Below are positions 1 through 6,360 of a stretch of DNA of 6,479 bases, piece after piece. The stretch comes from Eubacteriales bacterium (GTDB lineage: Bacteria; Bacillota; Clostridia; Peptostreptococcales; Anaerovoracaceae): positions 1-6,479 of the forward strand of contig JAQVOT010000069.1 in assembly GCA_028702415.1 (NCBI GenBank), given 5' to 3'. The notes beneath the pieces are model-generated. The model was not told where the DNA came from. It was given only the letters and a program-made list of their open reading frames with translations, and searched no databases. Position numbers and translations under genes: made by a program. Each line of letters starts with the position of its first letter. Within the stretch, counting starts at the first letter, position 1.

Positions 1-1
1 T

Positions 2-646
2 ACTCTTAGAATTATCGATTTCGGATGCGGCAAAAGCTATCTTACCTTCGCCCTGTATTACTATCTCAAAAAAATCCAAAACCGGGATGTGGAAATAATT
101 GGTCTTGATCTTAAGGAAGATGTTATCCGATTCTGTAATGATGTGGCGAGAAAACTTGCTTACCATGAACTGACATTTCTTACAGGGGATATTGCGGATT
201 ATAAAGCCCATGAAAGATCCGATGGAAAGCCTGCCGCTGACATGGTGGTTACACTTCATGCCTGTGATATCGCCACGGATTATGCTCTTATAAAAGCAAC
301 ACGCTGGGGAAGCCGGGTCATTCTCTCTGTACCATGCTGCCAACATGAACTTTTCTCACAGATCAGTGAACCGGTCAATGCACCAATGCTGAAGTATGGA
401 ATTATCAGGGACAAGTTCACGGAACTTCTGACTGATGCCCTCAGGGGACTTAAGCTGGAGGCGGCGGGCTATGCCGTCGATATGATAGAATTCACCTCTC
501 TCGAACACACATCAAAAAATATCATGATCAGAGCCATTCGAACCTCCACAAATGATATGGAAACAGCCTCGATGAAAAAGGTTTCATCGGAATATGAAGC
601 CCTAAAGAAATTCTACAATGTCAATCCTGCAATAGACTGCCTATGA
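2..646 (+). CDS. SAM-dependent methyltransferase, Methyltransf_32-like, 5' end outside window
   Basis: The frame is open from the left edge to a TGA at 644-646, giving the last 214 residues of a longer protein. The visible part opens with the SAM-binding motif I (IIDFGCGKSYLTFAL, about 13-60), followed by the acidic end of the next strand (GLDLKED, near 100-120). Further on are VTLHACDIATDYAL (about 248-290) and SVPCCQHELFSQI (about 327-366). These two motifs are typical of the Methyltransf_32 class of cytosolic methyltransferases, also found in GSTCD-like proteins. Family members as I recall them are near 390 residues, so roughly the N-terminal 45% lies upstream. The substrate is unknown for most members, and nothing here identifies it. 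A GTG at 89 is internal to the motif I fold and is not the true start. The gene converges on lysO with only 13 bases between the two stops. Confidence 0.85.
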   Translation, partial: TLRIIDFGCGKSYLTFALYYYLKKIQNRDVEIIGLDLKEDVIRFCNDVARKLAYHELTFLTGDIADYKAHERSDGKPAADMVVTLHACDIATDYALIKATRWGSRVILSVPCCQHELFSQISEPVNAPMLKYGIIRDKFTELLTDALRGLKLEAAGYAVDMIEFTSLEHTSKNIMIRAIRTSTNDMETASMKKVSSEYEALKKFYNVNPAIDCL

Positions 647-659
647 GAAGTTAGGCCTG

Positions 660-1643
660 CTATAAGCTCATTATTAAGGGCGTGCATACCGATGTGACAA
701 TACACATAAGCAAACCTGTTGCGAATGAATAGATAACCGTATCCGACCTGCATGACCTCTCAACTATCGGCATGCATATGTCCATTGCTGCAACTCCCGG
801 GATACCTGTAACCTCCAGATATCCTGTTTTTTTTGCCAGAATCGGAATCAGAATAATTCCCGCCGTTTCTCTGATCACATTGTGCATAAAGGAAACAGCA
901 CTGGCTATCATGTACTGTTGACCTGCCCCTGCTATTACAACCGGTGCATATGTATACCAGCCGAATCCCATGCTGATTGCTGTCCCCTCTTTTAAGCTGA
1001 ATCCCATAATCATACATGCCGCGGTTCCGGCAACCAGCGTTCCGATTACAGCAGCAACAGGAAAAGCGATAGCCTTGAACCCGACTTTCTTAAGATTCAG
1101 AAGAATCTCTCCGGATGCTCCCAGGTCAAAGCCTACAAAGAAAAGCAAAATGCACAGAAGCACGGTAAGACTTGTGGCGGAAACGCTTTCAAATTCAGGC
1201 ATGATAGCCTGATATTTTTTTGCCAGTACTAAAGCCCCCAGAACAAGGCCTATTGCCACCACCGAAATAATAATTACCGTACTCTTTATATCCAATGAAC
1301 TCTCTTTATCCTCAGAACTCAAACCTGATATTTCAGAATCTCCGGACTTCCTGATATCTCCATATCGGTCCATTCCGAGGATTTTTCTCACTGCAAAAAT
1401 TGCCACCATGCTTCCTGCAACACAAAAAACTGTAATTATAAATGCCTTTGCGCCAAGGGACCCCAGATTTGATGTTACCTGTTCATTGATTCCCATTCTG
1501 AGACCCATTACAAAGCAAAGCACATAGACGGTAATCATCATGGCTTTCTGGATCCAGCCCAAAAAAATTCCCCTGGCGGCAAACCTGTTGGCCACGATAT
1601 ATCCAATTATCATAAAGCTCCAATAGAGCACTAAGTATCCCAT
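660..1643 (-). CDS. lysO: LysO-family lysine exporter (DUF340 / YbjE)
   Basis: A 327-residue integral membrane protein of the LysO (YbjE, DUF340) family, which exports L-lysine and toxic analogues such as thialysine from the cytoplasm in Escherichia coli. Hydrophobic segments run along the whole chain, broken by a charged loop at about residues 91-120. The C-terminal half carries family signatures: MGFGWYTYAPV (225-235), SFMHNVIRETAGIILIP (251-267) and GVAAMDICMP (283-292). By my alignment from memory, E259 and D288 match the two acidic residues needed for transport in E. coli LysO (E233 and D261). The start chosen is the ATG at 1643-1641, preceded by GGAGA at a good distance. A TTG at 1655 would add four residues but would lie on top of that ribosome binding site. 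The A of the ATG overlaps the ung stop (TAATG), so translation is probably coupled. Regulation presumably comes from the ung promoter. Confidence 0.9.
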   Translation of the reverse strand: MGYLVLYWSFMIIGYIVANRFAARGIFLGWIQKAMMITVYVLCFVMGLRMGINEQVTSNLGSLGAKAFIITVFCVAGSMVAIFAVRKILGMDRYGDIRKSGDSEISGLSSEDKESSLDIKSTVIIISVVAIGLVLGALVLAKKYQAIMPEFESVSATSLTVLLCILLFFVGFDLGASGEILLNLKKVGFKAIAFPVAAVIGTLVAGTAACMIMGFSLKEGTAISMGFGWYTYAPVVIAGAGQQYMIASAVSFMHNVIRETAGIILIPILAKKTGYLEVTGIPGVAAMDICMPIVERSCRSDTVIYSFATGLLMCIVTSVCTPLIMSL

Positions 1644-2308
1644 TATATTCTCCAATCGATGGGCTCAATGTCATTTTCTTCAAGAAAACTATTTGTTTTC
1701 GAAAAATACTTTCCTCCCCAGAAGCCATTATGTGCAGACAAGGGACTTGGATGTGCACCAGTAATTATATGGTGTCGAGAAGCTGTGATCAGGCTTGCCT
1801 TTGCCTTTGCATTAGCTCCCCAAAGAATGAACACAATGGGCTCCTCTCTCTCATTCAGAAGTGCAATAATCCGGTCCGTGAATATCTCCCAACCCTTTCC
1901 CTTATGGGAATTGGCCTCATGCTCACGAACGGTAAGCACCGCATTCAGAAGCAGAACCCCCTGCTTTGCCCAGGATGTCAGATTCCCATGAGCCGGCGGG
2001 ACAATACCAAGATCTGTCCTGAGCTCCTTGAAAATATTAACAAGGCTTGGAGGCTGTTTCACATCCTTTTCTACACTGAAACACAGCCCATGCGCCTGCC
2101 CGGGCTCGTGATAGGGATCCTGGCCGATGATGACCGCCTTAACCTTATCATAAGCGGTCAGCTGAAGTGCATTAAAAATATGGTACATATCGGGATAGAC
2201 TCTGTATGTGCCATACTCTTCTTTGAGAAACTCTCTGAGTTTCACGTAATATTCCTTCTCGAATTCACCTTCGAGAACCTTGTCCCAGCTGTTACCTATT
2301 TTCACCAT
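1643..2308 (-). CDS. ung: Uracil-DNA glycosylase, family 1
   Basis: A complete 221-residue family 1 uracil-DNA glycosylase, the usual length. It removes uracil from DNA by cutting the N-glycosidic bond and so starts base excision repair in the cytoplasm. The water-activating loop GQDPYH lies at residues 62-67 with catalytic D64. The uracil-contact segment LLNAVLTV has N122. The minor-groove loop HPSPLSAH (186-193) contains the conserved histidine H186. All key residues are present, so the enzyme should be active. The ATG at 2308 is the only sensible start: it precedes the family N-terminus ([10 protein letters not shown]) and gives residue numbering almost identical to E. coli Ung. No Shine-Dalgarno sequence precedes it; instead a TATACT hexamer ends seven bases upstream. 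It is the first gene of a two-gene unit with lysO and is transcribed away from the DUF6873 gene. Confidence 0.96.
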   Translation of the reverse strand: MVKIGNSWDKVLEGEFEKEYYVKLREFLKEEYGTYRVYPDMYHIFNALQLTAYDKVKAVIIGQDPYHEPGQAHGLCFSVEKDVKQPPSLVNIFKELRTDLGIVPPAHGNLTSWAKQGVLLLNAVLTVREHEANSHKGKGWEIFTDRIIALLNEREEPIVFILWGANAKAKASLITASRHHIITGAHPSPLSAHNGFWGGKYFSKTNSFLEENDIEPIDWRI

Positions 2309-2314
2309 GGCAGT

Positions 2315-2341
2315 AGTATATCACTAATCTGCTGTTTGCAA
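2315..2341 (-). promoter_or_regulatory. Predicted ung-lysO promoter, possibly leaderless
   Basis: Reading the minus strand, TATACT spans 2320-2315, and six bases (ACTGCC) separate it from the ung ATG at 2308. That places the expected transcription start on the A of the ATG. The palindromic TTGCAA at 2341-2336 could serve as the -35 element with a short 15-bp spacer; shifting two bases gives a weaker hexamer with 17 bp. No ribosome binding site is visible. The -10 call is reasonable and the -35 call is weak. Confidence 0.5.
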
Positions 2342-2365
2342 AACCAGTACATATGGCTATATAAT
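2336..2365 (+). promoter_or_regulatory. Predicted promoter of the DUF6873 gene, possibly leaderless
   Basis: TTGCAA (2336-2341) and a perfect TATAAT (2360-2365) are separated by 18 bp. Six bases lie between the -10 hexamer and the ATG at 2372, so the start of transcription should fall on or next to the start codon. No purine-rich ribosome binding site exists upstream of the ATG. The -35 hexamer is its own reverse complement and may be shared with the divergent ung promoter. Confidence 0.65.
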
Positions 2366-2371
2366 GCTCAT

Positions 2372-3193
2372 ATGAAAAAAGTATATATATCCCGCCATGC
2401 AGGCCGGCCTCTGATGGAGTTTCTGGTTAAGCAGGGCTACGAAATCAACACCGTAACTGAATACGGAATAATAAATCAAAAAACCACCGACATAGACAGG
2501 ACTCTCGGGCTTGTAAGGAATGAGGATGGTACATTGAGTTCAACAAAATCCATTCATGTTGACAGACGACTGGCCACCCATGCGGATATTTATATGTGCC
2601 AGCTGGGACTGTGGAGTGAAGCCGGCATCTTTGTGGGAGACCCCGAAAAACTGGGGCCTAAATATCCCGATGACATAATCTATAATGCCGTATGCACCCG
2701 GGACTACTTTCTTCATATGATTGAAAAAACGGACCCTGAGCTGATGGAGGCATTCTTTGCTTGGCGGAGAAGTCTCAACCCGGAATCACGCCCCGGAAGC
2801 TCGGATATTCCACACGATAATACCAGGGTTCTGGGGGTTCGTCAGGGCTACACCAGATGCATGTGCCTCCCTGTAGACAACGAAAGCTTTATCGTATCCG
2901 ATGAAGGACTGTCTCGCCCTCTGGAAACCCATGGAGCAAAGGTTCTCCTGATCGAGCAGGGACATATAAAGCTGAATGGATTCAAGTACGGATTCATTGG
3001 CGGAACCGCCGGAAACATTTATATCAATTCAGATGGAATGAAGGACCAGCGAGCCATCGTCTTTAACGGCGACCTGTCTGTTCATCCCGATTTCAAAAAA
3101 ATAACCGGCTTCATCAAGAGCCGTAATATTCTCCCTGTATGGTTTGAAAATTATGCTCTTGAAGATATCGGCAGTATTATTGCGATTGAATAA
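2372..3193 (+). CDS. DUF6873 family protein (predicted GME/pentein-like fold), function unknown
   Basis: A 273-residue protein resembling the DUF6873 group of Firmicutes, which is annotated as having the guanidine-modifying-enzyme (pentein) fold. The recognisable core is VRQGYTRC (156-163), FIVSDEGLSRPL (173-184), VLLIEQGHIKLNGFKYGFIGGTAGNI (191-216) and a final GSI near 267-269. Pentein enzymes act on guanidino groups or related substrates through Cys, His and acidic residues. Candidates here are C163, C165, H198 and D177, but no catalytic set is established for this group and no activity should be assumed. Compared with the family as I remember it, this copy seems longer, with extra sequence around residues 45-65 and 130-150. 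The ATG at 2372 was chosen because family similarity begins there. The open frame continues upstream only as antisense to ung. It is followed seven bases later by the radical SAM gene, so the pair is probably co-transcribed. Confidence 0.8.
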   Translation: MKKVYISRHAGRPLMEFLVKQGYEINTVTEYGIINQKTTDIDRTLGLVRNEDGTLSSTKSIHVDRRLATHADIYMCQLGLWSEAGIFVGDPEKLGPKYPDDIIYNAVCTRDYFLHMIEKTDPELMEAFFAWRRSLNPESRPGSSDIPHDNTRVLGVRQGYTRCMCLPVDNESFIVSDEGLSRPLETHGAKVLLIEQGHIKLNGFKYGFIGGTAGNIYINSDGMKDQRAIVFNGDLSVHPDFKKITGFIKSRNILPVWFENYALEDIGSIIAIE

Positions 3194-3200
3194 TCTGATT

Positions 3201-4286
3201 ATGAAGAAACATGCTATTATACCTGTCTTCATACCACATCGAGGATGCCCCAATGACTGCGTTTTCTGCAATCAGAAAGCCATCACCGCCAGGACAGCTG
3301 ATGTGGGTCCCGAAGATGTCAGGAACATAATTGAACAGTACCTGCCCACTTTAACCGGCCGTGGTCTTGAAACCATTGAGCTGGCATTTTTCGGTGGCAG
3401 TTTCACCGGCCTTCCAATCCGGGAGCAGTCTGCTTTTCTGCAGGTTGCCCGGGAATACAAGCAGGCAGGCAAAATAGACCGGATTCACATGTCAACAAGG
3501 CCTGATTATATAAGCCCTGAAATTCTGGATAACCTTCGCCGTTTCGATGCTGATACAATAGAACTGGGTGTCCAGAGCTTTGACGATAGGGTTCTGGCTG
3601 AATCTAATCGCGGTCATACCGCAGCTCAGGTCTATGAGGCCTGTGATCTTATTAAGGATTACGGTTTCGAGCTGGGTATTCAGCTGATGATAGGCCTTCC
3701 TGGAGATAATCTTGAAAAGTGCATCTATTCTGCTAAGGAAACCGTGAAAATCGGTCCCTCAATTGCCAGATTGTACCCAACTATAGTACTTGAAGATACG
3801 CCCCTATATGACATGTACAAGGCCGGCACATTCCATGCCTTAAGCACTGAAGAGGCGGTAACAATAACCAAGGAAATGTACAGGATTCTTGTAGCGGCGG
3901 GTATCAGGATAATCCGTGTGGGGCTAAAATCCACAGATCTCATCAGCGGCTCAGGTTCAGACAGAGACCGCACTCAAGGACACACCTACCATCCTGCCTT
4001 CAGGCAACTTGTGGAGGGTGAATTAGCTCGTGAGGAGCTTGAAGCCCAACTAGAAAAATTGCTTCATAAGCCTTCTTATTCAAGTTCCCGTTGCCATGAA
4101 TCCGGTGCTGATACCGATCTTTCCGATACCTGCGTCACCTTCTTTTCCTGCAGCGAATCATTCTCGAATATGATTGGCAATGGCGGCTGCAATAGAAATT
4201 ATTTCGAAGAGAAGTATCCAATGCTCAGTTTCAGCTTCAAAATTGATTACGAAATGCCTCGTAACAGCTTTCTGGCGAAAATATAG
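3201..4286 (+). CDS. Elp3-like radical SAM protein without acetyltransferase domain
   Basis: A 361-residue radical SAM protein. The iron-sulfur cluster motif CPNDCVFC gives C16, C20 and C23 (CX3CX2C), followed by FFGGSFTGLP (63-72), STRPDYI (98-104), IELGVQSFDD (120-129), IGLPGD (164-169) and LYPTIVLEDTPLYDMY (191-206). The last part belongs to the Radical_SAM_C region. Databases usually name such clostridial proteins elongator complex protein 3, but the GNAT acetyltransferase half that defines true Elp3 is absent, so a tRNA-modifying role cannot be claimed. A C-terminal block with FSNMIGNGGCNRNYFEEKY (321-339) looks like the normal family ending. The ATG at 3201 was picked because it sits just before the conserved IPVFIPHRGC. 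Earlier starts at 3144 and 3153 lie inside the upstream gene. There is no clear ribosome binding site; an AATAAT hexamer lies six bases before the ATG. Confidence 0.88.
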   Translation: MKKHAIIPVFIPHRGCPNDCVFCNQKAITARTADVGPEDVRNIIEQYLPTLTGRGLETIELAFFGGSFTGLPIREQSAFLQVAREYKQAGKIDRIHMSTRPDYISPEILDNLRRFDADTIELGVQSFDDRVLAESNRGHTAAQVYEACDLIKDYGFELGIQLMIGLPGDNLEKCIYSAKETVKIGPSIARLYPTIVLEDTPLYDMYKAGTFHALSTEEAVTITKEMYRILVAAGIRIIRVGLKSTDLISGSGSDRDRTQGHTYHPAFRQLVEGELAREELEAQLEKLLHKPSYSSSRCHESGADTDLSDTCVTFFSCSESFSNMIGNGGCNRNYFEEKYPMLSFSFKIDYEMPRNSFLAKI

Positions 4287-4359
4287 ACCAATATTTCTGT
4301 TTTTGGTTTTGTGTAATAATAAGCAATAAAAAAATTGTTGAAAAAACATAAAAATACCC

Positions 4360-4388
4360 TTGCAAAGGAATTAGCGCGCAAGTATAAT
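4360..4388 (+). promoter_or_regulatory. Predicted sigma-A promoter of the T-box operon
   Basis: TTGCAA (4360-4365) and a perfect TATAAT (4383-4388) are spaced by 17 bp, the ideal distance. The start of transcription should be about 4395, shortly before stem I of the T-box leader. The -35 hexamer is the same as that seen upstream of the DUF6873 gene. The stretch 4287-4359 before it is AT-rich and shows no gene. Confidence 0.85.
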
Positions 4389-4617
4389 ACAGTCATAATT
4401 TAATTACACTCAAAGGCTTTGACCGGAAAAAAGTAAGTCTGAAGGATGCTTACAGAGAGTTGTCGGGTGGTGTGAGACAACAGCTAGAGCAGACCGAATA
4501 CATTCCGTGAGCTGCGTACTTCAAAGGTACGACGGGTTGTGCCCGTTACAGCACGAGAGTATAAACATTTTTCAATGTCGTACTTGTTGAGGCTGATTTC
4601 GTGAAAAATCAGTGAAT

Positions 4618-4647
4618 AGAGGTGGTACCGCGATATTATCGCCCTCT
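4618..4647 (+). promoter_or_regulatory. T-box antiterminator
   Basis: Helix A1 pairs AGAGG (4618-4622) with CCTCT (4643-4647). Helix A2 pairs GCGA (4630-4633) with TCGC (4639-4642), closed by a five-base loop. The seven-base bulge UGGUACC (4623-4629) binds the tRNA 3' end. Bases 4641-4647 are also used by the terminator hairpin, so the two structures exclude each other. Confidence 0.9.
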
Positions 4648-4674
4648 GTCCTTAAGGGACAGAGGGCTTGTTTT
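4641..4674 (+). terminator. Rho-independent terminator of the T-box leader
   Basis: An uninterrupted 11-bp stem (4641-4651 with 4657-4667) closes a five-base loop TTAAG and is followed by TTGTTTT. It forms when charged tRNA fails to stabilise the antiterminator, stopping transcription about 40 bases before the ligase gene. The T-run is interrupted by one G, so some leakage is possible. Confidence 0.93.
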
Positions 4675-4704
4675 ATATAGGGCCCTCACACAAGCGACAA
4701 ATGC

Positions 4705-4712
4705 AAAGGAGG
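4705..4712 (+). promoter_or_regulatory. Ribosome binding site of the CoA ligase gene
   Basis: AAAGGAGG lies five bases before the second of two adjacent ATG codons and only two bases before the first. Spacing therefore favours 4718 over 4715 as the start. It sits downstream of the terminator, so the leader should act on transcription rather than translation. Confidence 0.85.
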
Positions 4713-4717
4713 ACATG

Positions 4718-6346
4718 ATGCCAATTACAGATTATCTTGAAAGAAATGCCAAAGAATTCCCCTTTGACATCAGCCTGGTTGAGATCAACCCGGAGGCTGA
4801 AGCCAATGCTCGTCACACTTGGAAGGAATTCGAACTGATCGAACCCAATCCTCACGAAGCGGGAAGAAAAGAAATAACCTGGAAGGAATTTGACATAAGT
4901 GCTAACAGGTTTGCCAATCTGCTGCTCACCCGGGGAGTTAAAAAGGGTGATAAGATTGCAATTCTCATGATGAATTGCATAGAGTGGCTTCCGGTTTACT
5001 TCGGGATACTTAAGACAGGAGCCCTAGCCGTTCCCCTGAATTTCAGATATACAGCTGATGAAATCAAGTACTGTCTGAAAAAAGCTGACTGCAGCGGACT
5101 GGTATTCGGCCCGGAATTTGTGGGTCGTATGGAAAGCATTTGCGATCTCATTCCTAAAGTGAGAACTATGCTCTATGTTGGCGAGGACTGTCCCACATTC
5201 GCAGACAGTTACGATCAGTGCGTCCAGTACTGCTCTGAAAAAAAACCTGCCATTACAATTACAGATAATGATGATGGGGCAATCTATTTTTCTTCGGGAA
5301 CAACGGGATTTCCTAAGGCAATCCTCCACAAGCACCTATCACTGACCCACGCGGCCAGATGCGAGCAGAATCACCATAAGCAAACCAGGAATGATGTATT
5401 TCTCTGCATTCCTCCTCTATATCATACGGGAGCCAAAATGCACTGGTTCGGGAGTTTATTCTCCGGAAGCAAGGCCGTAATCCTCAAGGGAACCAAACCC
5501 GAATACATTCTGAAGGCCGCTTCAGATGAGCGTTGTACAATAGTCTGGCTGCTGGTTCCATGGGCTCAGGATATTCTGGATTCAATTGATTCCGGCCAGG
5601 TTAACCTGAAAGAATACCAGCTTGACCAGTGGAGACTGATGCACATAGGCGCTCAGCCTGTACCCCCGAGTCTTGTAAAGAGATGGAACGGTGTATTCCC
5701 TCACCACGAATACGATACAAACTACGGTCTGTCAGAATCAATCGGTCCTGGATGCGTCCACCTTGGTCTGGAAAATGTTCACAAGGTTGGTGCCATAGGT
5801 AAGGCCGGATACGGATGGAAAACGAGAATCGTTGATCCCGAAAAAAACGATGTTAAACCGGGCACTGTAGGTGAGCTGGCAGTATCGGGTCCGGGAGTCA
5901 TGACCTGCTACTACAATGACCCTGAAGCAACCGAGGAAGTACTGCAAGAGGGCTGGCTATTTACAGGAGACATGGCAAAGATGGACGAAGACGATTTCAT
6001 CTATCTTGTTGACCGTAAGAAAGACGTTATCATATCCGGTGGAGAAAACATCTATCCTGTTCAGATAGAGGACTTCCTGAGAAAGCACGAGGATATCAAG
6101 GATGTTGCCGTTATAGGATTCCCTGATCCCCGCCTTGGAGAAATCGCAGCAGCTATCATTGAACTCAAGGAAGGTAGGGATTTATATGAAGAAGCCATTG
6201 AAGTTTACTGTATGGATCTGCCTCGCTACAAAAGACCTAGAGTAATCATATTCGCAGATATTCCCCGTAACCCAACCGGTAAAATTGAAAAACCGCTTCT
6301 CCGTAAGCGGTACAACGCCGAGAACATAGTCTCCACAGAAGTATGA
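4718..6346 (+). CDS. AMP-forming acyl/aryl-CoA ligase (class I adenylate-forming enzyme) under T-box control
   Basis: A complete 542-residue cytosolic enzyme of the ANL superfamily, which activates a carboxylic acid with ATP and transfers it to coenzyme A. All core motifs are intact: the phosphate loop YFSSGTTGFPK (190-200), PLYHTGA (233-239), NYGLSES (335-341), GWLFTGD (412-418), the hinge DRKKDVIISGGENIYP (432-447) and PTGK with catalytic lysine K522. The N-terminus has the longer form (LVEINPEAEANARHTWKEF to ITWKEFD, residues 20-59), as I recall it for a clostridial subgroup often labelled carnitine/crotonobetaine-CoA ligase-like. Substrate identity cannot be read from these motifs. Its position directly behind a Tyr-type T-box and ahead of an OFA transporter suggests an imported carboxylic acid linked to aromatic amino-acid supply, such as an arylacetate; this is inference. 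A GTG at 4622 in the same frame lies inside the T-box and is not a start. Confidence 0.93.
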   Translation: MPITDYLERNAKEFPFDISLVEINPEAEANARHTWKEFELIEPNPHEAGRKEITWKEFDISANRFANLLLTRGVKKGDKIAILMMNCIEWLPVYFGILKTGALAVPLNFRYTADEIKYCLKKADCSGLVFGPEFVGRMESICDLIPKVRTMLYVGEDCPTFADSYDQCVQYCSEKKPAITITDNDDGAIYFSSGTTGFPKAILHKHLSLTHAARCEQNHHKQTRNDVFLCIPPLYHTGAKMHWFGSLFSGSKAVILKGTKPEYILKAASDERCTIVWLLVPWAQDILDSIDSGQVNLKEYQLDQWRLMHIGAQPVPPSLVKRWNGVFPHHEYDTNYGLSESIGPGCVHLGLENVHKVGAIGKAGYGWKTRIVDPEKNDVKPGTVGELAVSGPGVMTCYYNDPEATEEVLQEGWLFTGDMAKMDEDDFIYLVDRKKDVIISGGENIYPVQIEDFLRKHEDIKDVAVIGFPDPRLGEIAAAIIELKEGRDLYEEAIEVYCMDLPRYKRPRVIIFADIPRNPTGKIEKPLLRKRYNAENIVSTEV

Positions 6347-6360
6347 AAGGAATGAACGCA

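Larger units (their letters stand above)
4395..4674 (+). promoter_or_regulatory. T-box riboswitch leader, predicted tRNA-Tyr specific (UAC specifier)
   Basis: This is a complete transcriptional T-box leader, which reads through when the matching tRNA is uncharged. Stem I has a base helix (4416-4419 with 4509-4512), GA-rich kink-turn sequence, a lower helix CGGAA/UUCCG (4424-4428, 4503-4507) and an upper helix GUCUG/CAGAC (4437-4441, 4490-4494). The internal loop between the two helices carries AGUA (4432-4435) opposite GAA (4496-4498), the loop E pair. This puts UAC at 4499-4501 in the specifier position, followed by the usual A. The distal AGAGAG and GGGUGGUGUGA loop (4454-4475) is canonical. 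Stem II is 4515-4531. The IIA/B pseudoknot is ACGGG/CCCGU (4532-4546) with GUG/CAC to 4552-4554. Stem III is 4593-4612. The T-box proper is AGAGGTGGTACCGCG (4618-4632). Its UGGU bulge (4623-4626) pairs with an ACCA tRNA end, which agrees with discriminator A73 of tRNA-Tyr. Detection of the T-box is firm; the Tyr assignment is a hand fold. Confidence 0.95.

Noticed and set aside
640..700. Bidirectional terminator between the convergent methyltransferase and lysO genes
   Set aside because: No stable hairpin with a flanking T-run or A-run was found in the 13-base gap or just beside it.
1644..1655. TTG at 1655 as the start of lysO
   Set aside because: It would overlap the GGAGA ribosome binding site that correctly serves the ATG at 1643.
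1730..2371. In-frame extension of the DUF6873 reading frame upstream of 2372
   Set aside because: It is antisense to ung, whose catalytic motifs are intact, and family similarity starts only at the ATG at 2372, right after a good promoter.
4068..4286. Possible frameshift at the C-terminus of the radical SAM protein
   Set aside because: The serine-rich stretch near residues 292-320 looked odd, but the following FSNMIGNGGCNRNYFEEKY resembles the normal family end, so the frame is probably intact with a variable linker.
4287..4312. Terminator after the radical SAM gene (ACCAA/TTGGT hairpin followed by a T-rich run)
   Set aside because: The stem is only five A/T-rich base pairs with an 11-base loop, too weak to call.
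4622..4717. GTG at 4622 as the start of the CoA ligase
   Set aside because: This codon lies in the T-box sequence and the extension would encode the terminator hairpin. A strong ribosome binding site serves the ATG at 4718.
5024..5335. Minus-strand open frame inside the CoA ligase gene
   Set aside because: It is a shadow of a well-conserved gene on the other strand and shows no recognisable protein features.
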